Source: Chthonomonas sp. UBA2785
Lineage (GTDB): Bacteria; Armatimonadota; Fimbriimonadia; Fimbriimonadales; Fimbriimonadaceae
Assembly: GCA_002352215.1 (NCBI GenBank)
Contig: DEIB01000056.1
Span: forward strand, 1-64,000
Length of the DNA: 64,000 nucleotides
Direction of reading: 5' to 3'
The stretch's first letter is position 1. The number at the start of each line of letters is the position of its first letter. The notes beneath the pieces are model-generated. The model worked only from the letters and a program-made list of their open reading frames with translations, did not search any database and had not been told where the DNA came from. The position numbers were made by a program, and so were the translations under genes. This document shows positions 24,601 through 32,404 of the stretch, in pieces.

Positions 24601-24723
24601 GGCCTACTTTCATGCTACACCCAAGATGCCCCAGATGTGGCTTGATTCTTAGGGTTTTTTCCACAATTCGTCTGGCCCTGAAAGAAGAGGGCCTGAAGAA
24701 GGGCTCGTTCCTGCGGATTACCG

Positions 24724-24729
24724 TAGAAT
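24724..24729 (+). promoter_or_regulatory. -10-like TAGAAT for superoxide dismutase
   Basis: TAGAAT lies 18 nt before the ATG and a TAGGAA ribosome-binding site follows it. This gene therefore has a short normal leader, in contrast to the leaderless group. Confidence 0.45.
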
Positions 24730-24747
24730 GATGGCGTAGGAACCCTT

Positions 24748-25353
24748 ATGGCAGTGAAACTTGTGACCGTGCCCGAAGCCCATGCGGCCAAGGTGTATTC
24801 AACCGAACGAGTGGGGATCAGTAAGGCCACCCACGACGCCCACCTGGCCCTGTGGCAGGGGTACGCCCGGAAGACGAACGAGATTCGCACGAAGCTCCCC
24901 GAAATGGACATCGATCCGGCGACCGCGAACCAGATTTACAGCGAAATGCGCGCCCTGAAGGTGAACTACGCGTTTGCCTACGGCGGTTACATCAACCACA
25001 ACGTCTACTTCGAAACCATCGGCGGCGAAGGCGGCCCGGCCACCGGTGCGGTGGGCGACCTGATCAACGAAGCTTACGGGAACTTCGATCACTGGCTGAA
25101 TGATTGGAAGGCGACGGGCATGGCCGGTCGCGGTTGGGTGTTCTTGGGCTACGACCACGACGAAGAGCGGGTCCACACCTACATCGGCGACAGCCAAGAC
25201 ACGTTCCCGGCCTGGAACCACACCTTGCTCCTGGCCATGGACGTGTATGAGCACGCCTACTTCCTGGACTTCAAGACGGCCCGTCTGAAGTACATCGAGG
25301 CCTATGTCCAGGTCATTGACTGGGACGCCGTCAACGCCCGGCTACCCAAGTAA
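24748..25353 (+). CDS. Fe/Mn-type superoxide dismutase, divergent
   Basis: The enzyme dismutates superoxide. The protein is 201 aa. Metal-ligand segments are THDAHLALWQGY (first His), GGYINHNVYFETIGG (second His) and LAMDVYEHAYFLDF (Asp and His). The usual DVWEHAY Trp is Tyr here, and the first helix differs from the HHxxYV pattern, so it is divergent. GGYINH and SQDTF place the second-sphere glutamine as in Mn enzymes; this is a weak hint of Mn or cambialistic use. It faces away from DinB/ogt. Confidence 0.88.
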   Translation: MAVKLVTVPEAHAAKVYSTERVGISKATHDAHLALWQGYARKTNEIRTKLPEMDIDPATANQIYSEMRALKVNYAFAYGGYINHNVYFETIGGEGGPATGAVGDLINEAYGNFDHWLNDWKATGMAGRGWVFLGYDHDEERVHTYIGDSQDTFPAWNHTLLLAMDVYEHAYFLDFKTARLKYIEAYVQVIDWDAVNARLPK

Positions 25354-25375
25354 GCCGACCGAAATCAGAAGCAGG

Positions 25376-25408
25376 CGCCCGTCTCGCGTTAGTTACGCGG
25401 GGCGGGCG
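25376..25408. repeat. 14-bp hairpin at the convergent end of the SOD gene and gene 25389
   Basis: CGCCCGTCTCGCGT pairs with ACGCGGGGCGGGCG (two G-T pairs) around loop TAGTT. The distal arm lies in the last codons of the minus-strand gene and the loop contains its stop. No U-tract is present, so it may be a 3' stabilising structure rather than a classical terminator. Confidence 0.45.
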
Positions 25409-25868
25409 TCATGGCATCCAGCACGCGCTGCGCCGAGGGCCCGCTGATGATGCTGCCCACAAAGCCGATTTCCACGTTGTTTGCGCGGCGATAGACCATC
25501 GTCATGGTGCCGTCGTTCGGGATCTCGAAAGTCTTGAGCTTCAGCACTTGCCGCACCGATTGCTCAGTCGTTAGGGCGCCGCTGCGCGTCGTCTGGATGA
25601 TGTCAAACGAGTTGCGGGCGGTGGGGTTGGTGAAGTGAAGGCGAAGCACCGCGCGGCGGCCACCCGGAGCCTGGGCGTCGCCTACATAGGTCATGTCGGC
25701 CTTGCGGAATTCATAGCCCAAGGCATAGGCGCCCAGGCGGTAGGAGGTGAAGGGCACCTGCCGCACGTAGGTTTCGCGCTCCAGCGGAATCAAGACGCCG
25801 TTAGCGGCATCCGGAGCCGTGGGCGACGGGGCAAGAAGGGCACAAGCCACAAGACACAGGGGGTTCAT
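25389..25868 (-). CDS. Exported protein, unknown function
   Basis: The protein is 159 aa with a short signal peptide (MNPLCLVACALLAPSPTAP). The mature part is beta-rich (RRAVLRLHFTNPTARNSF, MTMVYRRANNVEIGFVGS). I do not recognise a family. GGAG about 12 nt before the ATG suggests a normal leader. It is convergent with the superoxide dismutase gene; the 179 nt before it carry its promoter and the 3' side of the glycosyltransferase gene, with nothing else evident. Confidence 0.65.
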   Translation of the reverse strand: MNPLCLVACALLAPSPTAPDAANGVLIPLERETYVRQVPFTSYRLGAYALGYEFRKADMTYVGDAQAPGGRRAVLRLHFTNPTARNSFDIIQTTRSGALTTEQSVRQVLKLKTFEIPNDGTMTMVYRRANNVEIGFVGSIISGPSAQRVLDAMTPAPRN

Positions 25869-26047
25869 CTCAGTTTCTCCACGCGGGGTGTAGAGACGAT
25901 TGTGGGCAAGTTCTATGCCAAAAGGGGGGAGGTGAAGGAAAGAAATGACAGGTGGTGCGTCCGTGCACCGTCCTCCGTTACCACCGGCCGTGGTGTCCTG
26001 CCGTTTTCAGCATAGACCCTAGAATCCTGCCGCAATCGACATCGGGT

Positions 26048-27058
26048 CTATTCGCCTAGGGCTTCCCGGTAGATACGCGTGAGTCGTTCGGCGCTGGCGT
26101 TCAGCTCATAGCGGTGGCTGGCTTCGCGCAGGGCGGCCCGGCCGTAGACATCGGCTTGCTCGGGGCGGCTCGCAATGGTCAGCATGGTGTCGGTCCAGTC
26201 ACTAATGGGGTCGTGGCGCCATCCGTTTACGCCCACCAGCACCATGTCTTCCAGGCCGCTTTCGTTGGGTACCGCCACTGGCCGGGACATCATCATGGCC
26301 TCGGCGGCGGGCCAACTGTAACCCTGAATCTCGCTCGCCACCAGCACTACACTGCTGGCCGTATAAGCGGCCCACCGGGCGGCAAAGTCTTCTTCGATCA
26401 GGATTTGTGGCCCATAATCCGGCGCGAGTCGTTGCAGGTAGCGGGCATCCGGTCCCTCTCCACAAATCAAGAGGTAGCTCGTGGGCTCGCCAACTCGTAC
26501 CCCGCGCCACGACTCGATGATGCGTGCCATCCCTCGCTCCCGCGCCAATCGTCCAACCATCGAGAAGACAAAGGCATTCTCCGGGATGCCAAAGCGCGCC
26601 CGGGCCAGGGCTCGGTCCTTGGGGGCATCCTCCGGTGCCGTGGGCAGCCCCGGCGTCAAGACGGTGAGGTTCAGCGCATCGGCACTATCCAGCGACTTGC
26701 GCACCACCCGGCTACTGCAGATGCCCGCGCGGGCGGCGTTCAGGCGGTCAATAAACTCACTGTGAAGGGTGGCCGGTACATCGTAGGCGGTGTACACCCA
26801 CGGACTGCGAATGTAGAACGCCTCGGCGCACGCCCACGCCACGCGGTAGGAGAGCGCGTGCACCAGGTCGTAGCCCTTGGCGCGCTCCTTCAGTTGCTTG
26901 CTCACCGCCTTGTCCACCTTGCGGCCGGTTTCTTCGGGCATCCACTCGGAGACATCCAGCAGGTCCAGGGTTACGCCATGCGTGGCCAGAGCGGCCTGCC
27001 AAGCCTGAGCCATCTTGACGGCTCCACCGTGGCGGCGATAGGGGGCGAGAACGCGCAT
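26048..27058 (-). CDS. Glycosyltransferase family 4-like protein
   Basis: The protein is 336 aa with a GT-B fold: MRVLAPYRRHGGAVKMAQAW at the N-terminus, FSMVGRLARERGMARIIESW at the start of the second domain, LLICGEGPDARYLQRL for the nucleotide-sugar pocket and EIQGYSWPAAEAMMMSRPVAVPNESG, close to the family's EGxGLxxxEAMA segment. It would transfer an activated sugar to an envelope or secreted acceptor; the donor is unknown. It starts 11 nt after the moxR stop, so it is probably in the moxR transcript. Confidence 0.85.
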   Translation of the reverse strand: MRVLAPYRRHGGAVKMAQAWQAALATHGVTLDLLDVSEWMPEETGRKVDKAVSKQLKERAKGYDLVHALSYRVAWACAEAFYIRSPWVYTAYDVPATLHSEFIDRLNAARAGICSSRVVRKSLDSADALNLTVLTPGLPTAPEDAPKDRALARARFGIPENAFVFSMVGRLARERGMARIIESWRGVRVGEPTSYLLICGEGPDARYLQRLAPDYGPQILIEEDFAARWAAYTASSVVLVASEIQGYSWPAAEAMMMSRPVAVPNESGLEDMVLVGVNGWRHDPISDWTDTMLTIASRPEQADVYGRAALREASHRYELNASAERLTRIYREALGE

Positions 27059-27069
27059 GGATTCAGGCG

Positions 27070-28017
27070 TTAGCGCGGCACCGGCTGGGCGTCCACCAGG
27101 GTCTTCAGCACGGTTTCAATGCCGATCCCTTCCACTTCCGCTTCCGGCCGCAGCAGCACGCGGTGGCGCAGGATGGGCACGGCCAGTGACTTCACGTCAT
27201 CCGGAATCACAAAGTCACGGCCCCGCAGCGCGGCCATGGCCTTACTCGTGGCGACGAGGGCAAGGCTAGCGCGGGGAGAAGCCCCTACCTGCACTTGCCG
27301 GCTGCCTCGGGTGGCGCTGACGATGTTGTAGATGTAATCGAAAATCTTGTCCTCAATGACTACCGCATTCACTTGCTCGCGCAGAGCGGCCAAGTCCTGC
27401 GGGCCAATCACCGGGGTCAAACCGGCATCTTCCAGCTTGGTGGCGCGGAATCCGGTGTGGAACCGTCGCATCACCGCCAGTTCCTCGGCCTGGTCCGGGT
27501 AGGTCATCACGACCTTGAAGAGGAAACGGTCTTGTTGGGCTTCGGGCAGGGGGTAAGTGCCCTCGAAGTCGATCGGGTTCTGGGTGGCAAAGACGAGGAA
27601 CGGCTCTGGCAGGGCATGGCGTTCACCATCAATGGTCACTGCGCGCTCTTCCATCGCTTCCAACAGGGCCGATTGCGTCTTGGGGGGCGTTCGATTGATC
27701 TCGTCGGCGAGCAGAATGCCGCAGAAAATCGGGCCCTTGCGCAAGGTGAATTCGACGGTGCGCGGGTCGAAGACGTTGCCGCCCAGCACGTCGCTCGGCA
27801 TGAGGTCGGGCGTGAATTGCACGCGGCCGAACTCAAAATTCAAAGTGAGCGCTAACGACCTCACCAAGAGCGTCTTGGCCAAGCCCGGGAGACCTTCGAG
27901 GAGGATGTGCCCGTTGGCGAGAAGGGCGATCAGCGCCAGATCAATGGCGTCTTCTTGTCCGACTACGGCTTTGCCTAGTTCGGCTCGGACTCGCTGGCCA
28001 AATTCATCCACCCGCAT
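27070..28017 (-). CDS. MoxR-family AAA+ ATPase
   Basis: The protein is 315 aa with Walker A GLPGLAKT (about 44-51), Walker B ILLADEINR, sensor 1 FATQNP and sensor 2/lid GASPRASLALV. MoxR ATPases act as chaperones that mature metal-containing or envelope complexes. The usual partners (a DUF58 protein, vWA proteins, transglutaminase) are missing; the next gene in the same direction is a glycosyltransferase. The ATG at 28017 was chosen because homology begins at VDEFGQRVRAELGKAVVGQ and TAGGAT lies 7 nt upstream. The frame stays open far upstream, but as antisense to 28120. Confidence 0.92.
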   Translation of the reverse strand: MRVDEFGQRVRAELGKAVVGQEDAIDLALIALLANGHILLEGLPGLAKTLLVRSLALTLNFEFGRVQFTPDLMPSDVLGGNVFDPRTVEFTLRKGPIFCGILLADEINRTPPKTQSALLEAMEERAVTIDGERHALPEPFLVFATQNPIDFEGTYPLPEAQQDRFLFKVVMTYPDQAEELAVMRRFHTGFRATKLEDAGLTPVIGPQDLAALREQVNAVVIEDKIFDYIYNIVSATRGSRQVQVGASPRASLALVATSKAMAALRGRDFVIPDDVKSLAVPILRHRVLLRPEAEVEGIGIETVLKTLVDAQPVPR

Positions 28018-28024
28018 CGCCGTA

Positions 28025-28030
28025 ATCCTA
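28025..28030 (-). promoter_or_regulatory. -10-like TAGGAT, 7 nt before moxR
   Basis: TAGGAT then TACGGCG then ATG. It is divergent from the TAAAAT element of the envelope operon 60 nt away. Confidence 0.5.
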
Positions 28031-28092
28031 CCTTGCCGCTTGCCTCGGGCCAGGTAACTGAGAGTGTCCGGGTGGGGAACCCTCAGGCCCGG

Positions 28093-28098
28093 TAAAAT
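28093..28098 (+). promoter_or_regulatory. -10-like TAAAAT for the envelope operon
   Basis: TAAAAT lies 21 nt before the ATG at 28120, giving a leader of about 14 nt with a weak GAG. It is the only -10-like element before the six overlapping genes that follow. Confidence 0.5.
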
Positions 28099-28119
28099 GT
28101 TGAACCCACGAGAGTTGGT

Positions 28120-29280
28120 ATGAAAGCAAAAACGCCCGCTTTGGTCATTGGCTTCCTCGCCGTCGTCGGCGTAGGCTACGGAGGCTGGCGTGCTTTTGGC
28201 GAATTCCAACTCCGCAACCTCCAGATGAACCCGATCAAGCCGGGGCACGTGAACATCGTGGCTGTAAACCCCGGCTCGGGTTTCGGCATCATCGTCAGCA
28301 ACCAGGTCGCGCAATTGGCCGAGTTCAGCGACTCTGATCTCGATGCGCCCGAGATGAACGAAGACGACGTCATCACCAAGAAGAAACTCTTGATCCGAGA
28401 GTTCTTGGGGGCTTTGCAGGGCAATGGGGACGCCCTTGGCAAGCTGGTGATGAGCCTGAACGACGTGAATGAAGGCGAATTCCCGGCGGAAGCAGAGGTG
28501 TGGACGAAGGACCAACTCGAGCGCGCCATCAATGGCGACGCGAAACTCAAGCCCAAACTTGAGCGAGCGCTTTCGATGACCCTGGATGGTCAGCCGCTGC
28601 CGACCCTGGACTTGGATCGCTTGATTGACGGCATCATTATCGAGGTGCCGTTTGAAATGGAATACAACGTCGGCGGCACCGAGACGAAGGTACAAGGCGT
28701 TTACCGCGAGTCCTTCAATAGCCAATTTGCCTCGCGCGCGGGTCGGCGTCTCACCGAGAAGTTTCTCACGGATGCGGCCATGCAGGCCACTTACGCGGAA
28801 GAGATCAAGCGGACCCGTGGCGAACTTACGGACAAGGACGGCAATCCCATCCCGGCCCAGAAAGAGGACTTGCTCCAATCGTTGCGTGGTCGCTTTAGCG
28901 AAGCTCGGATCAAGGAGCTCACGGCCAAACCGTACCGGGTGCTGGAGAATGCCTTTGTGGTGGTGAATGACGAGATGATCACGGGGGCTTCGAAATCCAC
29001 CTACGATGGCGGCAACAATCAGCCTGTCACTGACATCCGCCTGAACCTCACGGAGGAGGGACGTTTGCGACTGTGGAAGTTCAGCCGGGAACATCCGCGC
29101 TTCCAATTGTTGTTTATGGTGAACAGTGTGGCCCTGGCCGCCCCGCGTATTGGCACAGAACTTGCCGAGAAGAACGTCACCATTCGTGGTGTCGGGGCCG
29201 AACAACTCGCCGCCGACGCGGTTGAGGACATCAACCGACTGACCACAACACGTACAACCCAACCTTCGGAATCAAAATGA
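28120..29280 (+). CDS. Exported protein with SecD P1-head-like C-terminal region
   Basis: The protein is 386 aa with an N-terminal membrane anchor (about 7-24) and a large extracytoplasmic part. The C-terminal 120 residues read TDIRLNLTEEGRLRLWKF, then QLLFMVNSVALAAPRIG, then ELAEKNVTIRGVG and AADAVEDINRL. This order (substrate-mimicking strand, short variable part, 'xSAPxI...I.G', helix) is that of the SecD periplasmic head, but the protein lacks the SecD membrane domain. The resemblance is by eye. It is the first gene of a tight operon; its stop overlaps the next start (ATGA). Confidence 0.7.
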   Translation: MKAKTPALVIGFLAVVGVGYGGWRAFGEFQLRNLQMNPIKPGHVNIVAVNPGSGFGIIVSNQVAQLAEFSDSDLDAPEMNEDDVITKKKLLIREFLGALQGNGDALGKLVMSLNDVNEGEFPAEAEVWTKDQLERAINGDAKLKPKLERALSMTLDGQPLPTLDLDRLIDGIIIEVPFEMEYNVGGTETKVQGVYRESFNSQFASRAGRRLTEKFLTDAAMQATYAEEIKRTRGELTDKDGNPIPAQKEDLLQSLRGRFSEARIKELTAKPYRVLENAFVVVNDEMITGASKSTYDGGNNQPVTDIRLNLTEEGRLRLWKFSREHPRFQLLFMVNSVALAAPRIGTELAEKNVTIRGVGAEQLAADAVEDINRLTTTRTTQPSESK

Positions 29281-30350
29281 AGATCGCACGCTTAGCTTCT
29301 CCCCTTTTTGTCGTGGTGGCCCTCGGTCTTGTCGGATGCGGCAACCGAAGCTCGGGCTACTCCCCTAAGCCGGCCGAGGAGGTCAAGCCGGTGGACCTCG
29401 CCACGGTGGACAAGGCCAACGTCTTCCCGCTGAAGGAAGGAAACTCCTGGACTTTTGAAAGCCAGGTGGCGATTACTCTTCCCAATGGCCAGAGCCAGAC
29501 CAACACCGAAGACATTACGCTCCGGGTGGAACGCATTGCCACCGAGGGCGGGGAAACCCGCGCCGAAATCCATGTGATTCGAGAAGCCGATGTGGACCCC
29601 GAAACGGGGCAGCTGACCGAAGATGCGGCCCAGCAAAAGGCCGACCGCAGTGGCTGGATGGTGAACTCGGAAGGGATCTATCAAACCGCCGGTTCACGCG
29701 ATCTATTGAACTACTCGCCTGCACTCCCTTCGCTGCTTTTTGCGCTGAAGCAAGGCGATGAACAGGAGTTCATCACCACGGGACCGCTGCCGGCGGGCAA
29801 TGCCGAAAACAACACGATCCCGGTTCGCCGCATGATCGTTCGGCACACGGCGCTTGGTCCGCAGCAAGTGGACACCGAGCGTGGCACTATGCCGGCCTTT
29901 AGCACGCAAACCGTGTTGCTTTATCCTGCGAGCGGCGATGATGTGGAAGGCCTGAGCGCGGCTCTGTCTAAGCTCCGCGAAGCGGGCGTAACCGACGTGA
30001 CCACGGCCACGAGCGGCACCCCGAGCGAACCGGCGGAGGGCACGAGCGAAGAAGGCACGAGCACCGACGGCACCAGTACCGAAGGCACCAGCACCGAAGG
30101 CACCAGCACGGAAGGCACCGGTACGGAAGGCACGAGCACCGATGGTGCGACGACGGATGGCAGCACGGGCGATTCGACCACCGCACTCTCCTCCAGTCTC
30201 CCCACGGTGCCCCCGTTTGTGGCGAGCACCAGCACGGTCTTTTGGTCCCCGGGTGTGGGCATGGTCCGATTTCGCCAGGTGGTCATTCAGCCTTCTGGCG
30301 TCCGAATCGTGCAAACGCTTCGCCTGAAGGACTATGATTTGAAGTCATGA
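29277..30350 (+). CDS. Lipoprotein with FPLKxGxxW motif and GTSTE repeats
   Basis: The protein is 357 aa. The signal peptide ends in lipobox LVGC (Cys21). The mature part has VFPLKEGNSWTFE near residues 49-61, then VRRMIVRHTALGPQQ, and ends GVGMVRFRQVVIQPSGVRI. Between about residues 254 and 300 lies a low-complexity stretch of GTSTE-type pentapeptides, encoded by a 15-bp tandem repeat. It shares the opening and closing motifs with the next genes, which suggests tandem duplication. Function is unknown. Confidence 0.75.
   Translation: MKIARLASPLFVVVALGLVGCGNRSSGYSPKPAEEVKPVDLATVDKANVFPLKEGNSWTFESQVAITLPNGQSQTNTEDITLRVERIATEGGETRAEIHVIREADVDPETGQLTEDAAQQKADRSGWMVNSEGIYQTAGSRDLLNYSPALPSLLFALKQGDEQEFITTGPLPAGNAENNTIPVRRMIVRHTALGPQQVDTERGTMPAFSTQTVLLYPASGDDVEGLSAALSKLREAGVTDVTTATSGTPSEPAEGTSEEGTSTDGTSTEGTSTEGTSTEGTGTEGTSTDGATTDGSTGDSTTALSSSLPTVPPFVASTSTVFWSPGVGMVRFRQVVIQPSGVRIVQTLRLKDYDLKS
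30039..30173 (+). repeat. 15-bp tandem repeat (nine units) inside lipoprotein gene 29277
   Basis: Units follow GGCACCAGCACCGAA with small changes and each encodes G-T/A-S/T-T-E/D. Nine units occupy the 135 bp in frame. The central units are nearly identical while the outer ones are worn, a pattern of repeat expansion. Copy-number changes would keep the reading frame. Confidence 0.85.
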
Positions 30351-31108
30351 AGCGCTTTCAAAGTTGGACTCTGTTGCTGGCCTTGGGCCTGCTGATTGGT
30401 GGCTGTCAACCGGCCGCTCCTGCCCCGACCCCGGAAGGCGGCACGACCGAGCCCGGCAAGGAGACCACGAGCACGACGGACAGCAAGACGGAACTTGAAC
30501 CTTCCGTCGAACTGCCCGCTGAACTCAAAACTGCCGCGGCCGAATACTACGGCATGACGGGTAGCCGCGAATCAACTTTCGAAACCAATTGGGGCGAGGA
30601 CAAGAAGGGCGAAGGCACCGAACGGGTGCGCATCCTCAACGTGGAGAACGGCGAAGCCCGCGTGGACGTTGTCCGCGCCGGTGAACTGGCGCAACTGGGC
30701 AGCGAAACCGTGGTCATCCGCAAGGATGGCATCTACACGGAATCGGTCGGTCGCGGCGAGCTCTCGAAGCCCGCACTGCAACTTCCGTCCGATGTGGCCC
30801 CGGGTAAGAAGTGGACTTCGAGCTTCGACCTCACGATTCCCGATGGCACCGTGGTGAAGGCCACGATGAACGGAGAAGCCCTGGCGATTGAAAAGATCAA
30901 GCTTTCGGATGGCAAGGAGTACGAAGCCCTGGTCATTGTCAACCGTTACACAATGAAGAGCACTCCCGCTGAAGGGGCGGGTTCGACCGTGACTGGCGAG
31001 GCAAAGTCCTGGCTGGTGAAAGGGTTAGGAATGGTCAAGCTGGACATGCCGAACCCGAATGAGCCGAACGCTCGCATGGTGATGAACCTCGTTCTTCCGA
31101 AGTCATGA
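30347..31108 (+). CDS. Lipoprotein of the envelope operon
   Basis: The protein is 253 aa with lipobox LIGGC (Cys20). A Thr/Pro-rich linker leads to a beta-rich domain: RVRILNVENGEARVDVVRAG, VAPGKKWTSSFDLTIPDG, KEYEALVIVNRYTMKS and a closing strand WLVKGLGMVKLDM. KKWTSSF and GLGMV match the corresponding motifs in genes 29277 and 31105. It overlaps both neighbours by 4 nt (ATGA). Function is unknown. Confidence 0.75.
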   Translation: MKRFQSWTLLLALGLLIGGCQPAAPAPTPEGGTTEPGKETTSTTDSKTELEPSVELPAELKTAAAEYYGMTGSRESTFETNWGEDKKGEGTERVRILNVENGEARVDVVRAGELAQLGSETVVIRKDGIYTESVGRGELSKPALQLPSDVAPGKKWTSSFDLTIPDGTVVKATMNGEALAIEKIKLSDGKEYEALVIVNRYTMKSTPAEGAGSTVTGEAKSWLVKGLGMVKLDMPNPNEPNARMVMNLVLPKS

Positions 31109-31770
31109 TTTCGCTCCTCCTCGCTTCGTCCTTAGTCGCCGCCCCCCAGGCGGCGGAAGTCGCTACGGATTACTTCCCCCTCAAAAAGGGGGCCACGTGG
31201 AATTACACCGATACCGCCGAGCGGCTGAACCTGCAGGTGCAAGACCGCGCCGAAGGTGAATATGAGGTGAAGAAGGAGGAGTTTGAAGACACCAGGGAAG
31301 AGGACAAGCGGCCGGGTGTGATGATGCCGACCATCGGCACCTACGATACGCGGTCAGGCTTCATGGGCCGCACCTTCTACATCGTCAATGATCGGGAGAT
31401 TCGCGTCGGTGCGCTTTCGCGACACGAGCCGATTGTGGAACCTTATCCCATCCTCGTTGTGCCCACGGGCGAGAGCGAGAAGTTTGGATACGACGGCTTG
31501 GTGCCGATGTCTGGCACCACCGAGCGCATGGTGCTGGATGGCACGGCCCGCCGCCTTGCTTCGGTGAACGTGCTGGGCAAAGATTATCCGGCCATTGAGA
31601 TCCGCATGGAGATGAAGCTGGGCCAGGGAGATTTGCTGCTCAGCGTCACGCAGTTAGCGGTCTACGCCAAGGGAGTGGGGTTGGTCTCGATGCAAGAGAC
31701 TGTGAAAACTGGCCGCGATACGACCCGAAGATCGCGCACCCTGACGGCGTTTAAGTCCGCGCCGGAGTAG
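31105..31770 (+). CDS. Exported FPLKxGxxW-motif protein of the envelope operon
   Basis: The protein is 221 aa with a short signal peptide (MISLLLASSLVAAPQAA). The motif DYFPLKKGATWNYTD is at about residues 22-36, KDYPAIEIRMEMKL in the middle, and AVYAKGVGLVSMQE near the end. The same order occurs in the two lipoproteins before it, but no lipobox Cys is present. Its start overlaps the previous stop by 4 nt. Function is unknown. Confidence 0.75.
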   Translation: MISLLLASSLVAAPQAAEVATDYFPLKKGATWNYTDTAERLNLQVQDRAEGEYEVKKEEFEDTREEDKRPGVMMPTIGTYDTRSGFMGRTFYIVNDREIRVGALSRHEPIVEPYPILVVPTGESEKFGYDGLVPMSGTTERMVLDGTARRLASVNVLGKDYPAIEIRMEMKLGQGDLLLSVTQLAVYAKGVGLVSMQETVKTGRDTTRRSRTLTAFKSAPE

Positions 31771-31778
31771 AGAATCTC

Positions 31779-32399
31779 ATGAACGGGCGGGTGGCACTGG
31801 GTTTCGGCGCATTGGCGTTTTTCGCGTCATTCGCCGGCACGTGCCAACCCCAGGCTACGGGCCAGGCTCCGGCTGACTTTTCCGTCACGGATAGTCGGCA
31901 ACTCGGCTTTGATGATTTCAAGGACACGAAAGCCACGCTCGTGCTGGCCGGCACACCCATCCCCGTCGAAACGAAATTCGTTAAGGAAGGCGATGTGCGC
32001 CGCTTGATCTTTGTGGTGCATGGCCAGGAAGTGGACGAAGAGCGGTACCGAGTCAGTGTCAATGGGCTGGAATTCATTGGCACGCGTTCCGAGACCTTCG
32101 AGCCTGCCATTATGCTGGCGCCCTTGCCCTTTGCGGCCCCGCGTACCTCCGAATGGAAGGGGAAGTGGAAGACGGGCCCCACCGAAGTGGAGGGCGAAGC
32201 GACCATTGAAGCCACACCGGAGCGCATCAACACGGTGGGCGGCCAATTTGATGCCGCGCGCATCGAAATCAAACTCACCATGAAGGTGGACGACAAAGAC
32301 CGTCGCGAACGCACGCTGAAGTTTTGGCTGGTCCGCGATCACGGAATCGTCCGCCGTGAACTCGGGGCGGATTCAGCCCGCGAACCTGCCGCCAAATAG
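31779..32399 (+). CDS. Exported protein of the envelope operon, distant family member
   Basis: The protein is 206 aa with a hydrophobic N-terminus ending FAGTCQ, which is not a good lipobox because Thr precedes the Cys. The body has TSEWKGKWKTGPTEVEGEA, FDAARIEIKLTMKVDD and a last strand FWLVRDHGIVRREL, which match the W, alternating beta and GxGxV positions of the preceding genes. The relation is weaker than among the other three. It begins 8 nt after the preceding stop and ends 5 nt before rodA. Confidence 0.65.
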   Translation: MNGRVALGFGALAFFASFAGTCQPQATGQAPADFSVTDSRQLGFDDFKDTKATLVLAGTPIPVETKFVKEGDVRRLIFVVHGQEVDEERYRVSVNGLEFIGTRSETFEPAIMLAPLPFAAPRTSEWKGKWKTGPTEVEGEATIEATPERINTVGGQFDAARIEIKLTMKVDDKDRRERTLKFWLVRDHGIVRRELGADSAREPAAK

Positions 32400-32404
32400 T
32401 CTCC

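Noticed and set aside
28018..29262. Upstream extension of the moxR reading frame (would give 730 aa)
   Set aside because: The extension is antisense to gene 28120; MoxR homology begins exactly at the ATG at 28017, which has its own -10-like element.
30039..30173. Tandem repeats as a CRISPR array
   Set aside because: Units are 15 bp without spacers, lie in frame inside a lipoprotein gene, and no cas gene is present.
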